Part shown: positions 1 to 12,127 of the stretch, piece after piece
How positions within the stretch are numbered: position 1 is the first letter of the stretch
Layout: each line of letters opens with the position of its first letter
Notes under the pieces: generated by a model
What the model saw: only the letters and a program-made list of their open reading frames with translations
Databases searched by the model: none
What the model was told of the DNA's origin: nothing
Program-made: the position numbers and the translations under genes
Assembly: GCA_050084515.1 (NCBI GenBank)
Contig: CM114275.1
Location: forward strand, 5,332,001-5,396,000
Origin: Blasia pusilla
Taxonomy: Eukaryota > Marchantiophyta > Marchantiopsida > Blasiales
DNA length: 64,000 bases
Direction of reading: 5' to 3'

Positions 1-491
1 CTGATCTCCCTCCGATAAATCTTACAAAGCTTTTGCCACGCACGGTAATCAGAGGCTCCATTTGTTTAATAACCTTAGATCACCTTCTTTAGCCATATGT
101 CCGGTTCCGCCATCAATTTCATCAATCCCATCATTTGGCATTCTTTATAAAAGCTCACTTTCAGAACCCTTTGATCTTAGCGTTGAGTTTTACAAAGGAC
201 CTAAGGTCCCATTTGAAAGACCCTCTTTTTCACGTTGGAACATCTCATTCCACTCGCACCTCTTGGATGTCCTTTGTTCTTGCTCTGGTCCGAAAACTCA
301 TTGATTGTCTCAAAGGGTTTCTTTGCTTTGACTCCGGTTTCGGTTCTTCGGCTTGGTCGCCAGATCGTCGTCGCCTTTTCGCATATCTCGGGATGTGAGG
401 TTCCTCCTCGAAAGAGATCTTCCGGCACCTTTGAGTTCTCCCCAAACGCCCAGATCTTCAACAATCCAAAGTTCACGCTCATCAAGGAATC
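1..491 (-). pseudogene. Scrambled gag 5' fragment of the chromodomain Gypsy element
   Basis: This stretch matches the 5' part of the gag gene at 15.6-16.85 kb. Bases about 350-491 are colinear with 16690-16839. Bases 1 to about 350 alternate in short blocks between two gag segments that lie 0.8 kb apart in the better copy (about 15.61-15.9 kb and 16.38-16.66 kb). No reading frame is preserved over a useful length. It is the gag remnant attached to the LTR that follows, cut by the window edge. The block alternation is odd and may be a consensus artefact. Confidence 0.7.
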
Positions 492-503
492 GCTCCGATA
501 CCA
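492..503 (-). other. Primer-binding site (initiator tRNA-Met), copy 1
   Basis: On the minus strand the sequence reads TGGTATCGGAGC, one mismatch from the standard plant PBS TGGTATCAGAGC. It lies 2 bases from the LTR end at 506. The same site is seen at 10532-10543 and 16840-16851. Confidence 0.85.
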
Positions 504-505
504 CG

Positions 506-2513
506 TGTCGTGCGCCTACTCTCCTTGAACGTTAATCTTGTTTGTTCTTGAAGCGTGCGTTCGATGGTCACGCTCTCAACGATGATCCGCATCCAAACAC
601 GCACGGTTAGTCGGGTCTTGGACCAATCGGCGGGATTACTTTCCGAGTTCTCGTCTCGGATTCTCTTCAAGCTCAACCTTCCTAGTTTCGCGGTTTCAAC
701 ACGGCAAGTCTCGAAAGACTTGGGACAGATTTTCAGTCGGTTCGGGAACAAAACGGCGTTTTGCGCCTAGCGGTTCCAATGTCCGATGAACATCCAATGA
801 GTTCCTCACCAAGACTCGCATCGAAATGAATCTCGGTTGGAATCCAGTGTGGCATACAAAGTCCACTCCTTGGATCAGGTTTGGGTTTGGATTTCCGCGC
901 CAAACTCCCGTTCCATCCGTGCCTGTGAAACGCCATTTGGCGCCCAAAGTGGGTTTCGTTTCCCGAGACATCTCGGAGAAGGTACTCCCCTTACTAGTAC
1001 TTCCCCAAAGGGGATCTCCAGGGCCCCCTTCATTTAGGGAAAGACACCGGGCCTCTCCAATTGTCGCGCCCCTACTCTCCTTGAACGTCAATCTTTAGTG
1101 TTGGAAGCGTGCGTTGAGAGGTCACGAACTCATCGATCTGCACCCAAACACGCACTCTCATTAGTCGGGTCTGGGCCAACCAGCGTTCCAATCCATCGAG
1201 TCCTCAACTCGGCGTCTCATCAAGCTCAACCTTCCTTAGTTCCTAGCTTCCAAAACATGGCAAGTCCTTCAAGACTTGGAACAAATTTCTGGTTAGTCCA
1301 GGGATCCAAACGGCCCTTTGCGCGCCTAGCGATCCCAACTGTTCAACGGTCCTCGGGTGAGTTCTGAACCGAGACCCAAGTAATTGAGTCGCGGTGTGAA
1401 ATCCAAGAGGGATGTCTAAATCGCCTCAATGGACTTGGTGCAGGTTTTCCAACCCAACGCCCAAACTCGCGTTCCGTTCCATGCCCTTGAGCAGCGCCTT
1501 GGCGCCCAAAGTGGGGTTTGGGTTCCAAGCACTCTCGGAGACCTTCCCCTTACTAGTACTTCTGGGGTTCTCCAATAACCCCTCCCCTATGGGAAAAGAG
1601 GGTCGGGCCCTTCATTGTGGTCCTCAACCCGACTCCACTTACGTTTTCGGATTGTATGTCGTCCGCTGCTTATGCGTTTGCAGCGATCTTTGGTGCGTTT
1701 GAACCAGCTCTCCATAAGCTTTCTAACGCACCCTTATTCGTTCCAAACGCATCTTGGCACTAAAAGTTATGGCCATAAATACAGTTGGAAACTCTCAAAC
1801 GCTAGTGGCGTTCCAAATCCGGATCTTTCCTTTGGCAACCCACTTCCTAGACTCGACTTCTTTCAAGTCTCATTCCGCGTTTGGTCCAGGTTTCTGAGTC
1901 GCGACCATAACATCTGAAACGCGACTCCTCGCTCACGTCTCGTCTCGTCCCTTGTCTCCTCTTTGAGACAACTCGCAAACCATCTTAGCGTGAGCCCGCT
2001 AATGTTCCGATGTTCCGCTTGGCACTTGTTTGGTCATGAGGGTCGCGACACCAATTGGTCCTCAACCCGATTGCTCTCTCAATCGTTTTCGGCCAATATC
2101 TCAGCCTATACTTTTGCGTTTGCTGAGATCTTTGGTGCGTTGGAAGCGTCTCAAGATCAGCTTTCCAACTCGCCCCCACTTGTCCCGAACGCATCTTGGA
2201 GCCCAACGTTATGGTCCTAAACATAGTCAAATTCTCCCAAACGCTAGTCGTGTTCCAAACTGGTTCTCACCTCTTTGGCCCTCCCAAGACTCAACTCACC
2301 TCAAGTCTCGGCTCGCGTTTGGTCTAGGTTTCCTGGTCGCGACCAATAACGCATGAAACGCACAACTCTGTTCCGCGTTTCGTCTCTTAGACTTTTCCAA
2401 GAGATTCTTCCAAACGCCTCTCCAAAGCGCAAACCTCGCAGCGTGAGTTCCTTTGAGTTATGATGTTTCGCTTGGCGCGTATTTGGTGTTGTTTGGTTAT
2501 GAGGGTTGCGACA
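506..2513 (-). repeat. Gypsy LTR (copy 1), interrupted by a nested solo LTR
   Basis: The LTR is bounded by short inverted repeats, TGTCG at 506 and CGACA at 2513, and abuts a PBS at 492-503. Without the nested solo LTR (1062-2050) and its duplicated 5-bp target it is about 1.0 kb, the same as the uninterrupted LTR at 10546-11549. Orientation is minus, because the PBS and gag lie on its low-coordinate side. The same interrupted LTR is at 16854-18859. Confidence 0.8.
1062..2050 (-). repeat. Nested solo LTR, 989 bp, with CCAAT target duplication
   Basis: It begins TGTCGCGCCCC and ends GGGTCGCGACA, and is a diverged relative of the LTR it sits in. It is flanked on both sides by CCAAT (1057-1061 and 2051-2055). 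The uninterrupted LTR at 11.1 kb has a single CCAAT at this point. No internal retroelement sequence remains, so it is a solo LTR. Confidence 0.85.
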
Positions 2514-3038
2514 CTCCCCCTTACTAGAACTTATGGGGATCTTTGGAGTCCCCCTAACTTTAGGGAAAGATAGTCGGGCCCCTCAAATTGGCCCTCAATC
2601 CGATTGCTCTCACAATTGTTTTTGGCCAATATCTTAGCTTGCTCTTACGCATTTGCTAATATTTTTGTACGTTGGAAGCATCTCAAGATAAGCTTTCCAA
2701 TGCATTTTATTTGTCCCAAATGCATCTTGGGGCTAAAAATTATGGTCAAAAACATAATCAAATTCCCCAAACGCTAGTCGTGTTCCAAAAGTGGTTCTCA
2801 CCTCTTTGGCAACCAACCTTCCAAAACTCAACTCATCTCAAGTGTTGGTTTTGCGTTTGGTCTAGGTTTCTTGGTCGTGACCACTAACGCATGAAACACA
2901 CAACTCTATTCGATTTCGTCTCTTGAATTTTCCAAGAGACCTTCCAAAAGCCCCTCCGGCGCGATCATCGGCGTGAGTCCACTTGAGTTATGATGTTTTG
3001 CTTGGCGCCTATTTGGTGTTCGTTTGGTTATGAGGGTC
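2514..3038 (-). repeat. 5'-truncated additional LTR copy
   Basis: Directly after the LTR end, sequence resembling the internal LTR block beginning CTCCCCTTACTAG resumes and runs to GGTTATGAGGGTCG. The first half of the LTR is missing. It may be a tandem LTR left by unequal recombination. The same arrangement occurs at 18860-19390. Confidence 0.65.
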
Positions 3039-3191
3039 GAAAGTAACCAAGTCTCAAAGTCGCTCTCTATTTCAACCTCGAGGAAACATTGACCAAAGAT
3101 TGATCATGAAGTGACTACAACAATAGTCTCGAGCTCAAAACTAGTTCTTAGTTCAAGCTTGAACCTTGCCCACACCCTACTCCCAACTTTA

Positions 3192-3196
<5 letters not shown>

Positions 3197-3255
<59 letters not shown>
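3197..3255. repeat. (CT)n microsatellite, about 59 bp
   Basis: Uninterrupted CT dinucleotides. The duplicated counterpart at 19551-19630 is about 80 bp, so the tract changed length after duplication. Confidence 0.98.
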
Positions 3256-3259
<4 letters not shown>

Positions 3260-4740
3260 CAAGCTTAGACATGCACACCATGACATAAATATGGTGAGAG
3301 GACTCTCGGATTCCAAATCGTGTCGACAAATTCATGCCATGCGATGCTCCGAAAGGATTATTCTTTGTGCATGGGATCCGCCATATTGTATAATAAATGC
3401 GCCTTGTTTTGTCATTTACGATTGAAAGAACACCTTGAAGCGAGTTCTTTTTTGGTTGTCAGGCTGCGCTTCACAAGTTTGCGGGCGATGTTCATGTGGG
3501 TCTATCCCACCAGGGGCCGTGATTCAACATCACAGAAAAGTTTTTTCACGAGTGTCATTCTTTGCCCAAAGTGTACTTTAGAGAACTATGGAGGCTTGCA
3601 AGGCCTGTACAAAGCTTGTACATACATGTTACTTTTGTCCCGGAATAATTTAGGTCGAAAATGTCTCTTATTCCAATTCTTTCCGGGATGATCACACTCC
3701 TTACATGGGACCGAGAGTACACCTCTTTTTCCTTTGGGGTTGCGAATAAATCTGATTATCAAAACTGAGGGTCATGCTTGTGCCTTTGTCTTTGCCGCTA
3801 TGTTTCTTCCTATCCCAACAATGGAGGTGGGGTCTTTTGCAAGTTAATTTTTTACGTCGGTGCATTGCACGGGCATTCTTATTAGTAATGATAAAATTGC
3901 ATCTTCCATATCCATCTACAATTTTAAACTCCAAAGTATAAGTTTCCTTTATATCTGTTTAAATTTATGCTTACTTTTATTTTCTCATATAAATAGCTAT
4001 AAATATTATTCGTTGGCATTTCCTGGAGCTATAAGTTTATTTTTCGTTCGTATAGAGGGTGTTGGTACAAGAAACGATATTCTCTTAATGATTTAGAAGA
4101 CTTTTCAATCGGCTTCCCGAGTTGGTATCGGAGGATGCGGACTAAGAACAGCCGGACCCGGCAAAGTAAAGGATGTCGTCCCTTTTCATCAAACCTTGAT
4201 GGGTTTTCCATCAAGCGTTTTTATTGAAGTTTATCATTTTCATCAACTTACGGAATTCCTCTTGAGCGGCTCAGCCAACTCCCAGAGACGCTTATGTCCG
4301 AACTCCGAGCTAAACGCTTGCCGTGAACTCCGGCAAGTGAAGCGCGCACATGAAGCCGTCTGCACTCAGGATTCCAAGTTCCATCTCCTTCCCGAATCCG
4401 CGGCAAACGAACCCGTTCTTGTCACTTCGCTTCAAAACAACACCGCGGACTCCTGCGCGAGAGTACGTGCAGTAGAAGGAAGAGCCTGTTTGTTCCTCGC
4501 GCATACCACAGTGGCCACACCCGTCGGCCAACTCCATGGCAACGCGACTCTGGCGCCGGTGCATCCGTGCCCCTCGGCAATCGAAGTCTCATCCGTCTCT
4601 GGCAAGGATTGTCCATTCGCTTCAGGATCAAGACGGGACCTGAATGAGTGAACTGAACTGTGGTCGCATGCGCAGTTCGGCCGTCTCTCGTTCGTTCGGA
4701 CAGAAAGAGTCGAAGGGACTTTGTTTGAGTGGGTTGAAAG
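3256..4740. other. Spacer between LTR and first U2 gene
   Basis: No supportable protein gene. The stretch is duplicated almost base for base at about 19.63-21.1 kb. It contains a Helitron-like 3' terminus at 3860-3885. The last 600 bases are a GC-rich 5' flank also found, diverged, upstream of the other U2 genes. Confidence 0.6.
3860..3885 (+). mobile_element. Helitron-like 3' terminus (copy 1)
   Basis: A short hairpin (GTGC/GCAC around 3860-3870) is followed 11 bases later by TTAG, with T as the next base. This is the layout of a Helitron 3' end, although canonical ends are CTRR. The autonomous Helitron at 32.27 kb ends with the related CATTCTTATTAA. The 5' boundary was not found. A second copy is at 20229-20253. 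Confidence 0.4.
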
Positions 4741-4784
4741 AAACCATAAGCAAATGTCTCTCAAGAAACGCATTAAGCAATATA
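4741..4784 (+). promoter_or_regulatory. U2 copy 1 promoter: conserved -69 element and TATA
   Basis: AAACCATAAGC lies at -69 and a CAATATA box at about -30 from the U2 start. Both keep their spacing in the other U2 copies, and they sit where plant snRNA genes carry the USE and TATA boxes. The -69 motif does not match the angiosperm USE (RTCCCACATCG). Confidence 0.7.
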
Positions 4785-4809
4785 GCCCTTCGCCTTCCTC
4801 GAGCACTGC

Positions 4810-5002
4810 ATACCTTTCTCGGCCTTTTGGCTAAGATCAAGTGTAGTATCTGTTCTTATCAGTTTAATATCTGATACGAGGTCATCGACCCTCACGATAT
4901 TAATCTTATTTCTCTCAGGGTGAGGGGCCAATCGGGCAGCTTGCTGTCTGGGCTCCTCGGTGTCGCCTAGGTATTGCACTACCTCCCAGGCCGGCGCAGC
5001 CC
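4810..5002 (+). ncRNA. U2: U2 spliceosomal snRNA, copy 1
   Basis: This is U2 small nuclear RNA, which pairs with the intron branch point in the spliceosome. The 5' end ATACCTTTCTCGGCC and the following CTTTTGGCTAAGATCAAG block are the conserved plant U2 start. The branch-point recognition sequence GTAGTA follows, then stem-loop IIa, an Sm-like TTATTTCTCTC stretch, and 3' stem-loops ending near GGCGCAGCCCA. Length is about 193 nt, normal for plant U2. One G is missing from the GAGGGTC/GACCCTC stem compared with copies 3 and 4 (here GAGGTC at about 4878). The gene may therefore be slightly damaged, or the base may be a sequencing error. Confidence 0.93.
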
Positions 5003-6981
5003 ATCTCCCCTACCGGGGAACCAACCAAACCAACGAGGAACATAAGCGGCGCTGGAGATGTCCGACCCTTGCCTTCGCCGTGATTCACGTCGCAACGCCC
5101 AGCAGAGAGAAGTGGCCAAATTTGAAACTTCTACGCTTAAGAGAGGCCAAAGGGAGATCTTCAAGTGGGTGGAGAGAGCAACGCCTGAGAAGGAGAAGAG
5201 AGCGCACGTATGTTGACATATGACAAACGGGAAACCAAGCAAATTCTTCTATCAAGGTTTATGAAATTTCGAGCTTAACTTTAATGGACCTCATATTTGT
5301 GAAATAGTTCCTCTCCATGTAAGGGAATATAGAAAAATTACTCCGAAGAAAATTGTGTAGAGTGTCTCGCTATGCAGGGTTCATCCGGAGTTGTTACGAA
5401 GTGGATAATGAATCTATTTTGCTTTTACTCTTGGGACAATTGGGAATGCCACAAAGGAACCTGAATGGAACTTTGTCGTGACCACATCTGATTTTCCTAC
5501 TCTCCCCTTTGCCACATTGACATCCTCTCATTGCATGTTGTCCCCCTCTTGGGACTCATAGAATGGAGGCATGCCCAAAATTTGTTTTGATAGAGCGTTA
5601 CGGATATGACTACCTTGGTCTTTTCTACTTGAATGGCCAATGCTCCTATCTTCGAGGCGTAATATACATAGGCATCCCTTTAAAGATGGGTTCCCTCAGA
5701 CAGGTACCCTTTATTTGAGCTCACGAGAAATACTTAAAAGATTGGGTCAAAGAAGAGGAGGGAAAATGAGAACGGGGGCATAAGATTTTTCTTTTTAAAA
5801 TAATGGAAGTGACTTTATTTTCTAAATGGCAATATGGGGGATGGAAAAGTGAAAGGGGCAGGGCAGTCACTTATCCCAAATCGAGACGTGGAAAACATGA
5901 TTTCTTAAGAGAAGATAGATTTTTAAAAGTTTTCAAAAAGAAAATTTAATGAAAAATTTTCATGTTCTAAAAGAGTAAGTTTTCCAAATATTTAAATTAA
6001 GATTTTCATGTCAAGTTATGAAATTTGGAATGTATCACTTAGAGGTAAAAGGTTTCTTAACGCGATTTTTTCAATTTTTATACGAGAAATCTACATTTTA
6101 TTGGAGATTGTTGTTTTGATTTGCAAACACCTATCTGTTTGATTTGAGTGACGATCGGGCAATAAACAAATGTTTCACATGCTATGGGGAAAAAAATTGT
6201 AGGTCACATCATTAATCCCTTCATGGACTATTGAAAACCCGTTTTACTAGTATCCATTGAACCAATTTCGTTGAAACCATACTAGAAAAATTCCAATTCA
6301 AAAGATTTTCCTATCATATTTTTCGTGACAAAATTGCTTCAAAAATAATTTTGAACCATGAGAATTTTGTTTTTACTTCCTCGGCTTCTTTTATTTCCGT
6401 CCCTCCTACCATCGTATGCGTATAATATAGACGAAGATTGTCCGCGGCCGAGGCGGGATGGTAGCCGATTCAGACTAAAAGCCGGACCGGAAAGTAAAGG
6501 ATGTCGGTCCTGCGAGATCGGAATTAGTCATGGAGCGTCTCAAGATCCGAATTCCCAATGACGCTAAGCGCTTACGTGAACTCGCTCGTCGTCCGGAAAC
6601 GGAGCGCGATGAAGTCATCATCCATCCGTGCACTCAGGAATCGGGATTCCAAGTTCCATCTCCCCGAATGCCGCAAAGATACGATGCCATTATTTGTCAC
6701 TTGCGTCGAAAACATCACGGATTCTTGCGAGGGTACGCGCAGAGAAGTTCGTCGCGCGCATAACACACTCGTTGCCCAACTCCATCGCCGGCTATGGAAA
6801 CGCGACTCGGACGCCTGAATCATCGGCATTCGAAGTCTCATCGTCTCCGGTCGATGCGTCTCTTCGCTTCATGGATCAAGACCAGACTTGGTTTGTGTGA
6901 TGCTCGCTAGTGCATTCTTTGACATACTCTCTTCGTTTGAAAAAAGGACTCTATGCGGACATTGTTGGAGTCAGTTTGATA
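5003..6981. other. Inter-U2 spacer, part of the duplicated unit
   Basis: No convincing protein gene. The stretch is duplicated at about 21.37-23.37 kb. Bases about 5440-5650 have a diverged relative at 25.09-25.22 kb. Bases about 6420-6900 form a diverged version of the 5' flank upstream of the first U2 gene, so the U2 genes are themselves repeats of a roughly 2.2-kb unit. Confidence 0.55.
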
Positions 6982-7025
6982 AAACCATAAGCTAAATGTA
7001 CGGAAATAACGAAATGAGCAATATA
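6982..7025 (+). promoter_or_regulatory. U2 copy 2 promoter elements
   Basis: AAACCATAAGC is at -69 and CAATATAA at about -30 relative to the U2 start at 7051. Sequence between these boxes differs from U2 copy 1, so conservation is focused on the two boxes. Confidence 0.7.
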
Positions 7026-7050
7026 ATCCTTCGCCTTCCGACATCAATTT

Positions 7051-7240
7051 ATACCTTTCTCGGCCTTTTGGCTAAGATCAAGTGTAGTATCTGTTCTTAT
7101 CGGTTTAATATATCGTCGAGGGTCATCGACCCTCACGATATTAATCTTATTTCTCTCGGGGTGAGAAGGAGTCAGGCGACTTTTTGTCCAAGCCCTTCGA
7201 TGTCGCCTAGGTATCTCACTACCTCCCGGCGGGCGAGCAT
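7051..7240 (+). ncRNA. U2: U2 spliceosomal snRNA, copy 2 (variant)
   Basis: The 5' half, with CTCGGCC and GTAGTA, is intact. The loop region reads CGGTTTAATATATCGTCGAGGG instead of the paired CAGTTTAATATCTGATACGAGGG, and the 3' end (about 7225-7240) loses the CCAGGCCGGCGCAGCC block. The duplicate at 23438 has the normal sequence at these places. It is either a decayed gene or contains local sequence errors. Confidence 0.88.
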
Positions 7241-9505
<2,265 letters not shown>

Positions 9506-9982
9506 ATGGTTGTGTTCATAATTGAACATGATAATTTCTACTTTGGAAAAATGGCAGAAGATGAATATTTTTTGTTTAGACTCTGTAGTCTACCCTTTGA
9601 AGCGAGGGTGAACATCTTGAAGAATAGTAGGCAAATAGGGATATTCGATTGGATAATGGCCTTGCCTAATGCTACAAGGGCTAGGATATTATATCATGCT
9701 ACTCGAGTATGGGTGTTGTGGCAACCATTTAGAGTACATAGGAATCCTCAAAAATTCAGATTCCATCTTAAAGATCGTGACAGATATGTTAGGTTCTCAC
9801 ACTTTGAGATATGCCATGAGGATCGGTATACATTGATGGCATGGTTGATGGTCGGAGTGGTCCTAAGAATGACCCTTCAAATCTGTCACAATGGGTTGGG
9901 ACTGGCCAACAAGGAGGACCAAGATACAAAGATAGTGAAAGTTATGGATCTGATCAATTATGAAATTGGCATCGGTGGTTAA
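9506..9982 (+). CDS. Unrecognised 158-residue ORF
   Basis: I do not recognise this protein. It starts with ATG and runs 158 codons without a stop, in AT-rich surroundings where chance ORFs are short, which argues mildly for a real or recently lost coding sequence. It is rich in aromatic and basic residues (for example RFHLKDRDRYVRF) and has no signal peptide, zinc motif or clear membrane segment. It lies between a CT tract and a retroelement gag fragment, so it may be part of another transposon, such as a gag-like segment. No promoter or introns are evident. Confidence 0.3.
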   Translation: MVVFIIEHDNFYFGKMAEDEYFLFRLCSLPFEARVNILKNSRQIGIFDWIMALPNATRARILYHATRVWVLWQPFRVHRNPQKFRFHLKDRDRYVRFSHFEICHEDRYTLMAWLMVGVVLRMTLQICHNGLGLANKEDQDTKIVKVMDLINYEIGIGG

Positions 9983-10233
9983 GAGGTTCAAGTTTGATAT
10001 GAGTTTTGTAGTTTTTGGGAAGGTATCCTTCATGGAGCACATGTGTGCATTAGATCTACTCGTAAATTAGTATCATGCAGAGTTTGTATTTGCTGCTTGA
10101 GGGTTAGCGATGGTGCAACCTGGCAGAGAATACCGAGCCTCGAGGCGTATTGGTGATCATAGCGGCTTTTGGCCAACCCCATCACCCTGGTGGACCTTAT
10201 TTGTGATGTATACTAATTTTTTTCTCAATTTAG

Positions 10234-10543
10234 GTCCCGCGGAAAGATTTTCGGTTGGAACATCCTCATGTCTGGGACTCGGCACTTCGGGAGTCGCAAA
10301 TTCCTCCTACGGCTCTGGGTCCGTCATTGATTAGTCTCTCGGCTTCTTTGCTTTGACTCGCAGTTTCCTTGGTTCTTCGCCCTTGGTCGCCATTTGCGAG
10401 TCGTCGCCTTTTCTCATATCTCCTCCTCGCCTCTTGCGTTCCTCCTTGGCGTCGCGGTCTTTCGGCTACCTTGAGTTCTCCCCAAACGTCCAGATCTTCA
10501 ACAATCCAAAGTTCACGCTCATCAAGGAATCGCTCTGATACCA
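10234..10543 (-). pseudogene. gag 5' fragment with PBS, second element sharing the LTR
   Basis: The first 300 bases of the gag region (as at 16540-16839) and the PBS GCTCTGATACCA (10532-10543, forward strand) lie beside the LTR at 10546. The homology stops abruptly near 10234. This is the stub of a second element joined to the first through one shared LTR, as expected from recombination between tandem copies. Confidence 0.8.
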
Positions 10544-10545
10544 CG

Positions 10546-11549
10546 TGTCGTGCACCTACTCTCCTTGAACGTTAATCTTGTTTGTTGCGGAAGCGTGCGT
10601 TCAGTAGGTCACGCTCTCAACGATGATCTGCATCCAAACACGCACTTCGGTTAGTCGGGTCTTGGACCAATCGGCGGGATTACTTTCTGAGTTCTCGTCT
10701 CAGATTCTCTTCAAGCTCAACCTTCCTAGTTTCGCGGTTTCCAACACGGGCAAGTCTCGAAAGACTTGGGACAGACTTTCTGGTTGGTTCAGGAACCTGA
10801 AACGGCGTTTCGCGCTTAGCGGTTCCAACTGTCCGATGAACATCCAATGAGTTCCTCACCAAGACTCCGCGAAGTGAATCTCGAGTTGGAATCCAAGTGT
10901 GGCGTACAAAATCCACTCCCTTGGATCAGGTTTGGGTTTCGGATTTCCGCGCCAAACTCCCGTTCCATCCCGTGCCTCTGAAACGCCATTTGGCGCCCAA
11001 AGTGGGGTTTTGTTTCCCGAGACATCTCGGAGAAGGTACTCCCCTTACTAGTACTTCTGGGGATCTCCGGGGGCCCCCTACATTTAGGGAAAGACACCCG
11101 GGCCTCTCCAATTGGCCCTCAACCCGATTGCTCTCTCAATCGTTTTTGGCCAATATCTCAGCCTGTACTTATGCGTTTTCTAAGATCTTTGGTGCGTTGG
11201 AAGCGTCTCAAGATCAGCTTTCCAACGCGCCCCTCTTTGTCCCAAACTCATCTTGGAGCTCAACGTTATGGTCCTAAACATAGTCAGATTCTCCCAAACG
11301 CTAGTCGTGTTCCAAAGCTGGTTCTCACCTCTTTGGCAACCAACCTCCCAAGACTCAACTCACCTCAAGTCTCGGATCGCGTTTGGTCTAGGTTTCTGGT
11401 CGCGACCAATAACGCATGAAATGCACAACTCGTTCGCGTTCCGTCTCTTAGACTTTTCAGAGACTCTTCCAAACGCCTCTCCAAAGCGCAAACCTCGCGT
11501 GAGTTCCTTTGAGTTGATGTTTCCTTTGATTTGGTGTTGTTTGGTTATG
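10546..11549 (-). repeat. 3' LTR of the chromodomain Gypsy element (1.0 kb)
   Basis: The uninterrupted form of the family's LTR. It begins TGTCGTGCAC at the 10546 side. The other end stops at GGTTATG and lacks the last dozen bases (AGGGTCGCGACA) seen in other copies. A polypurine tract follows on the element's inner side. Confidence 0.8.
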
Positions 11550-11550
11550 T

Positions 11551-11563
11551 TTAACCCCTCCTT
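11551..11563 (-). other. Polypurine tract
   Basis: On the minus strand this reads AAGGAGGGGTTA and lies against the 3' LTR, the place where plus-strand priming occurs in LTR retrotransposons. Confidence 0.6.
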
Positions 11564-12127
11564 AGAAGGTTGATGTTCTCATCAACGCAAACCTTATGAA
11601 TGTTAAGTTGTTTGGTAGCTAACCCGCAATTCCTCTTTTGACTTAAGTCTTAGGTTGTAAACATGGCACTTAGACTATTAGCTTATGCCGATGAGCCTAG
11701 ACTAGTTTTGCTGAACTAATCTAACTATCAAAATAAGCTCACTAAGATGCAACCTAACACTTCACTCACCTTTGTCTACCTAGCTAACTAGTACTACTTT
11801 TGGGTCAACTGTACTCCACCTAGGCGCGTCACTAAGTTCAGTCATGAAACATGAATGAGATCACCACAAACCCCAAGACAGACTCATCTTCCCCGCCGAC
11901 GTTAGGCGATCCCAAATGCTAGTACTTCAACACTTGGTCCTGATCTAGATGCCTTATCTGAATACAAGCTCTCACCTCAAATACTCATTGTTTGGTCTCC
12001 TTGACTTACATCTTAAGCACATGAAGAACTACTCATTTGCCTTGCACAAACCAAACTCAAAATTACAATACAAGCATCGAATCTCCAAATCCATGTCTTC
12101 TTTATTGCAACAACTAAACCTTTCTAG
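11564..12127 (-). other. 3' untranslated part of the chromodomain Gypsy element
   Basis: This lies between the pol stop and the polypurine tract. No ORF of note. Confidence 0.6.

Noticed and set aside
506-3038. A tandem satellite array of ~500-bp units
   Set aside because: The apparent ~460-550-bp periodicity is explained by one LTR interrupted by a related solo LTR plus a truncated third LTR.
4196-4840. Several overlapping ORFs upstream of U2 copies 1 and 3
   Set aside because: Frames on both strands overlap, are not kept between the diverged U2 flanks, and show no known motif. The region is the snRNA promoter flank.
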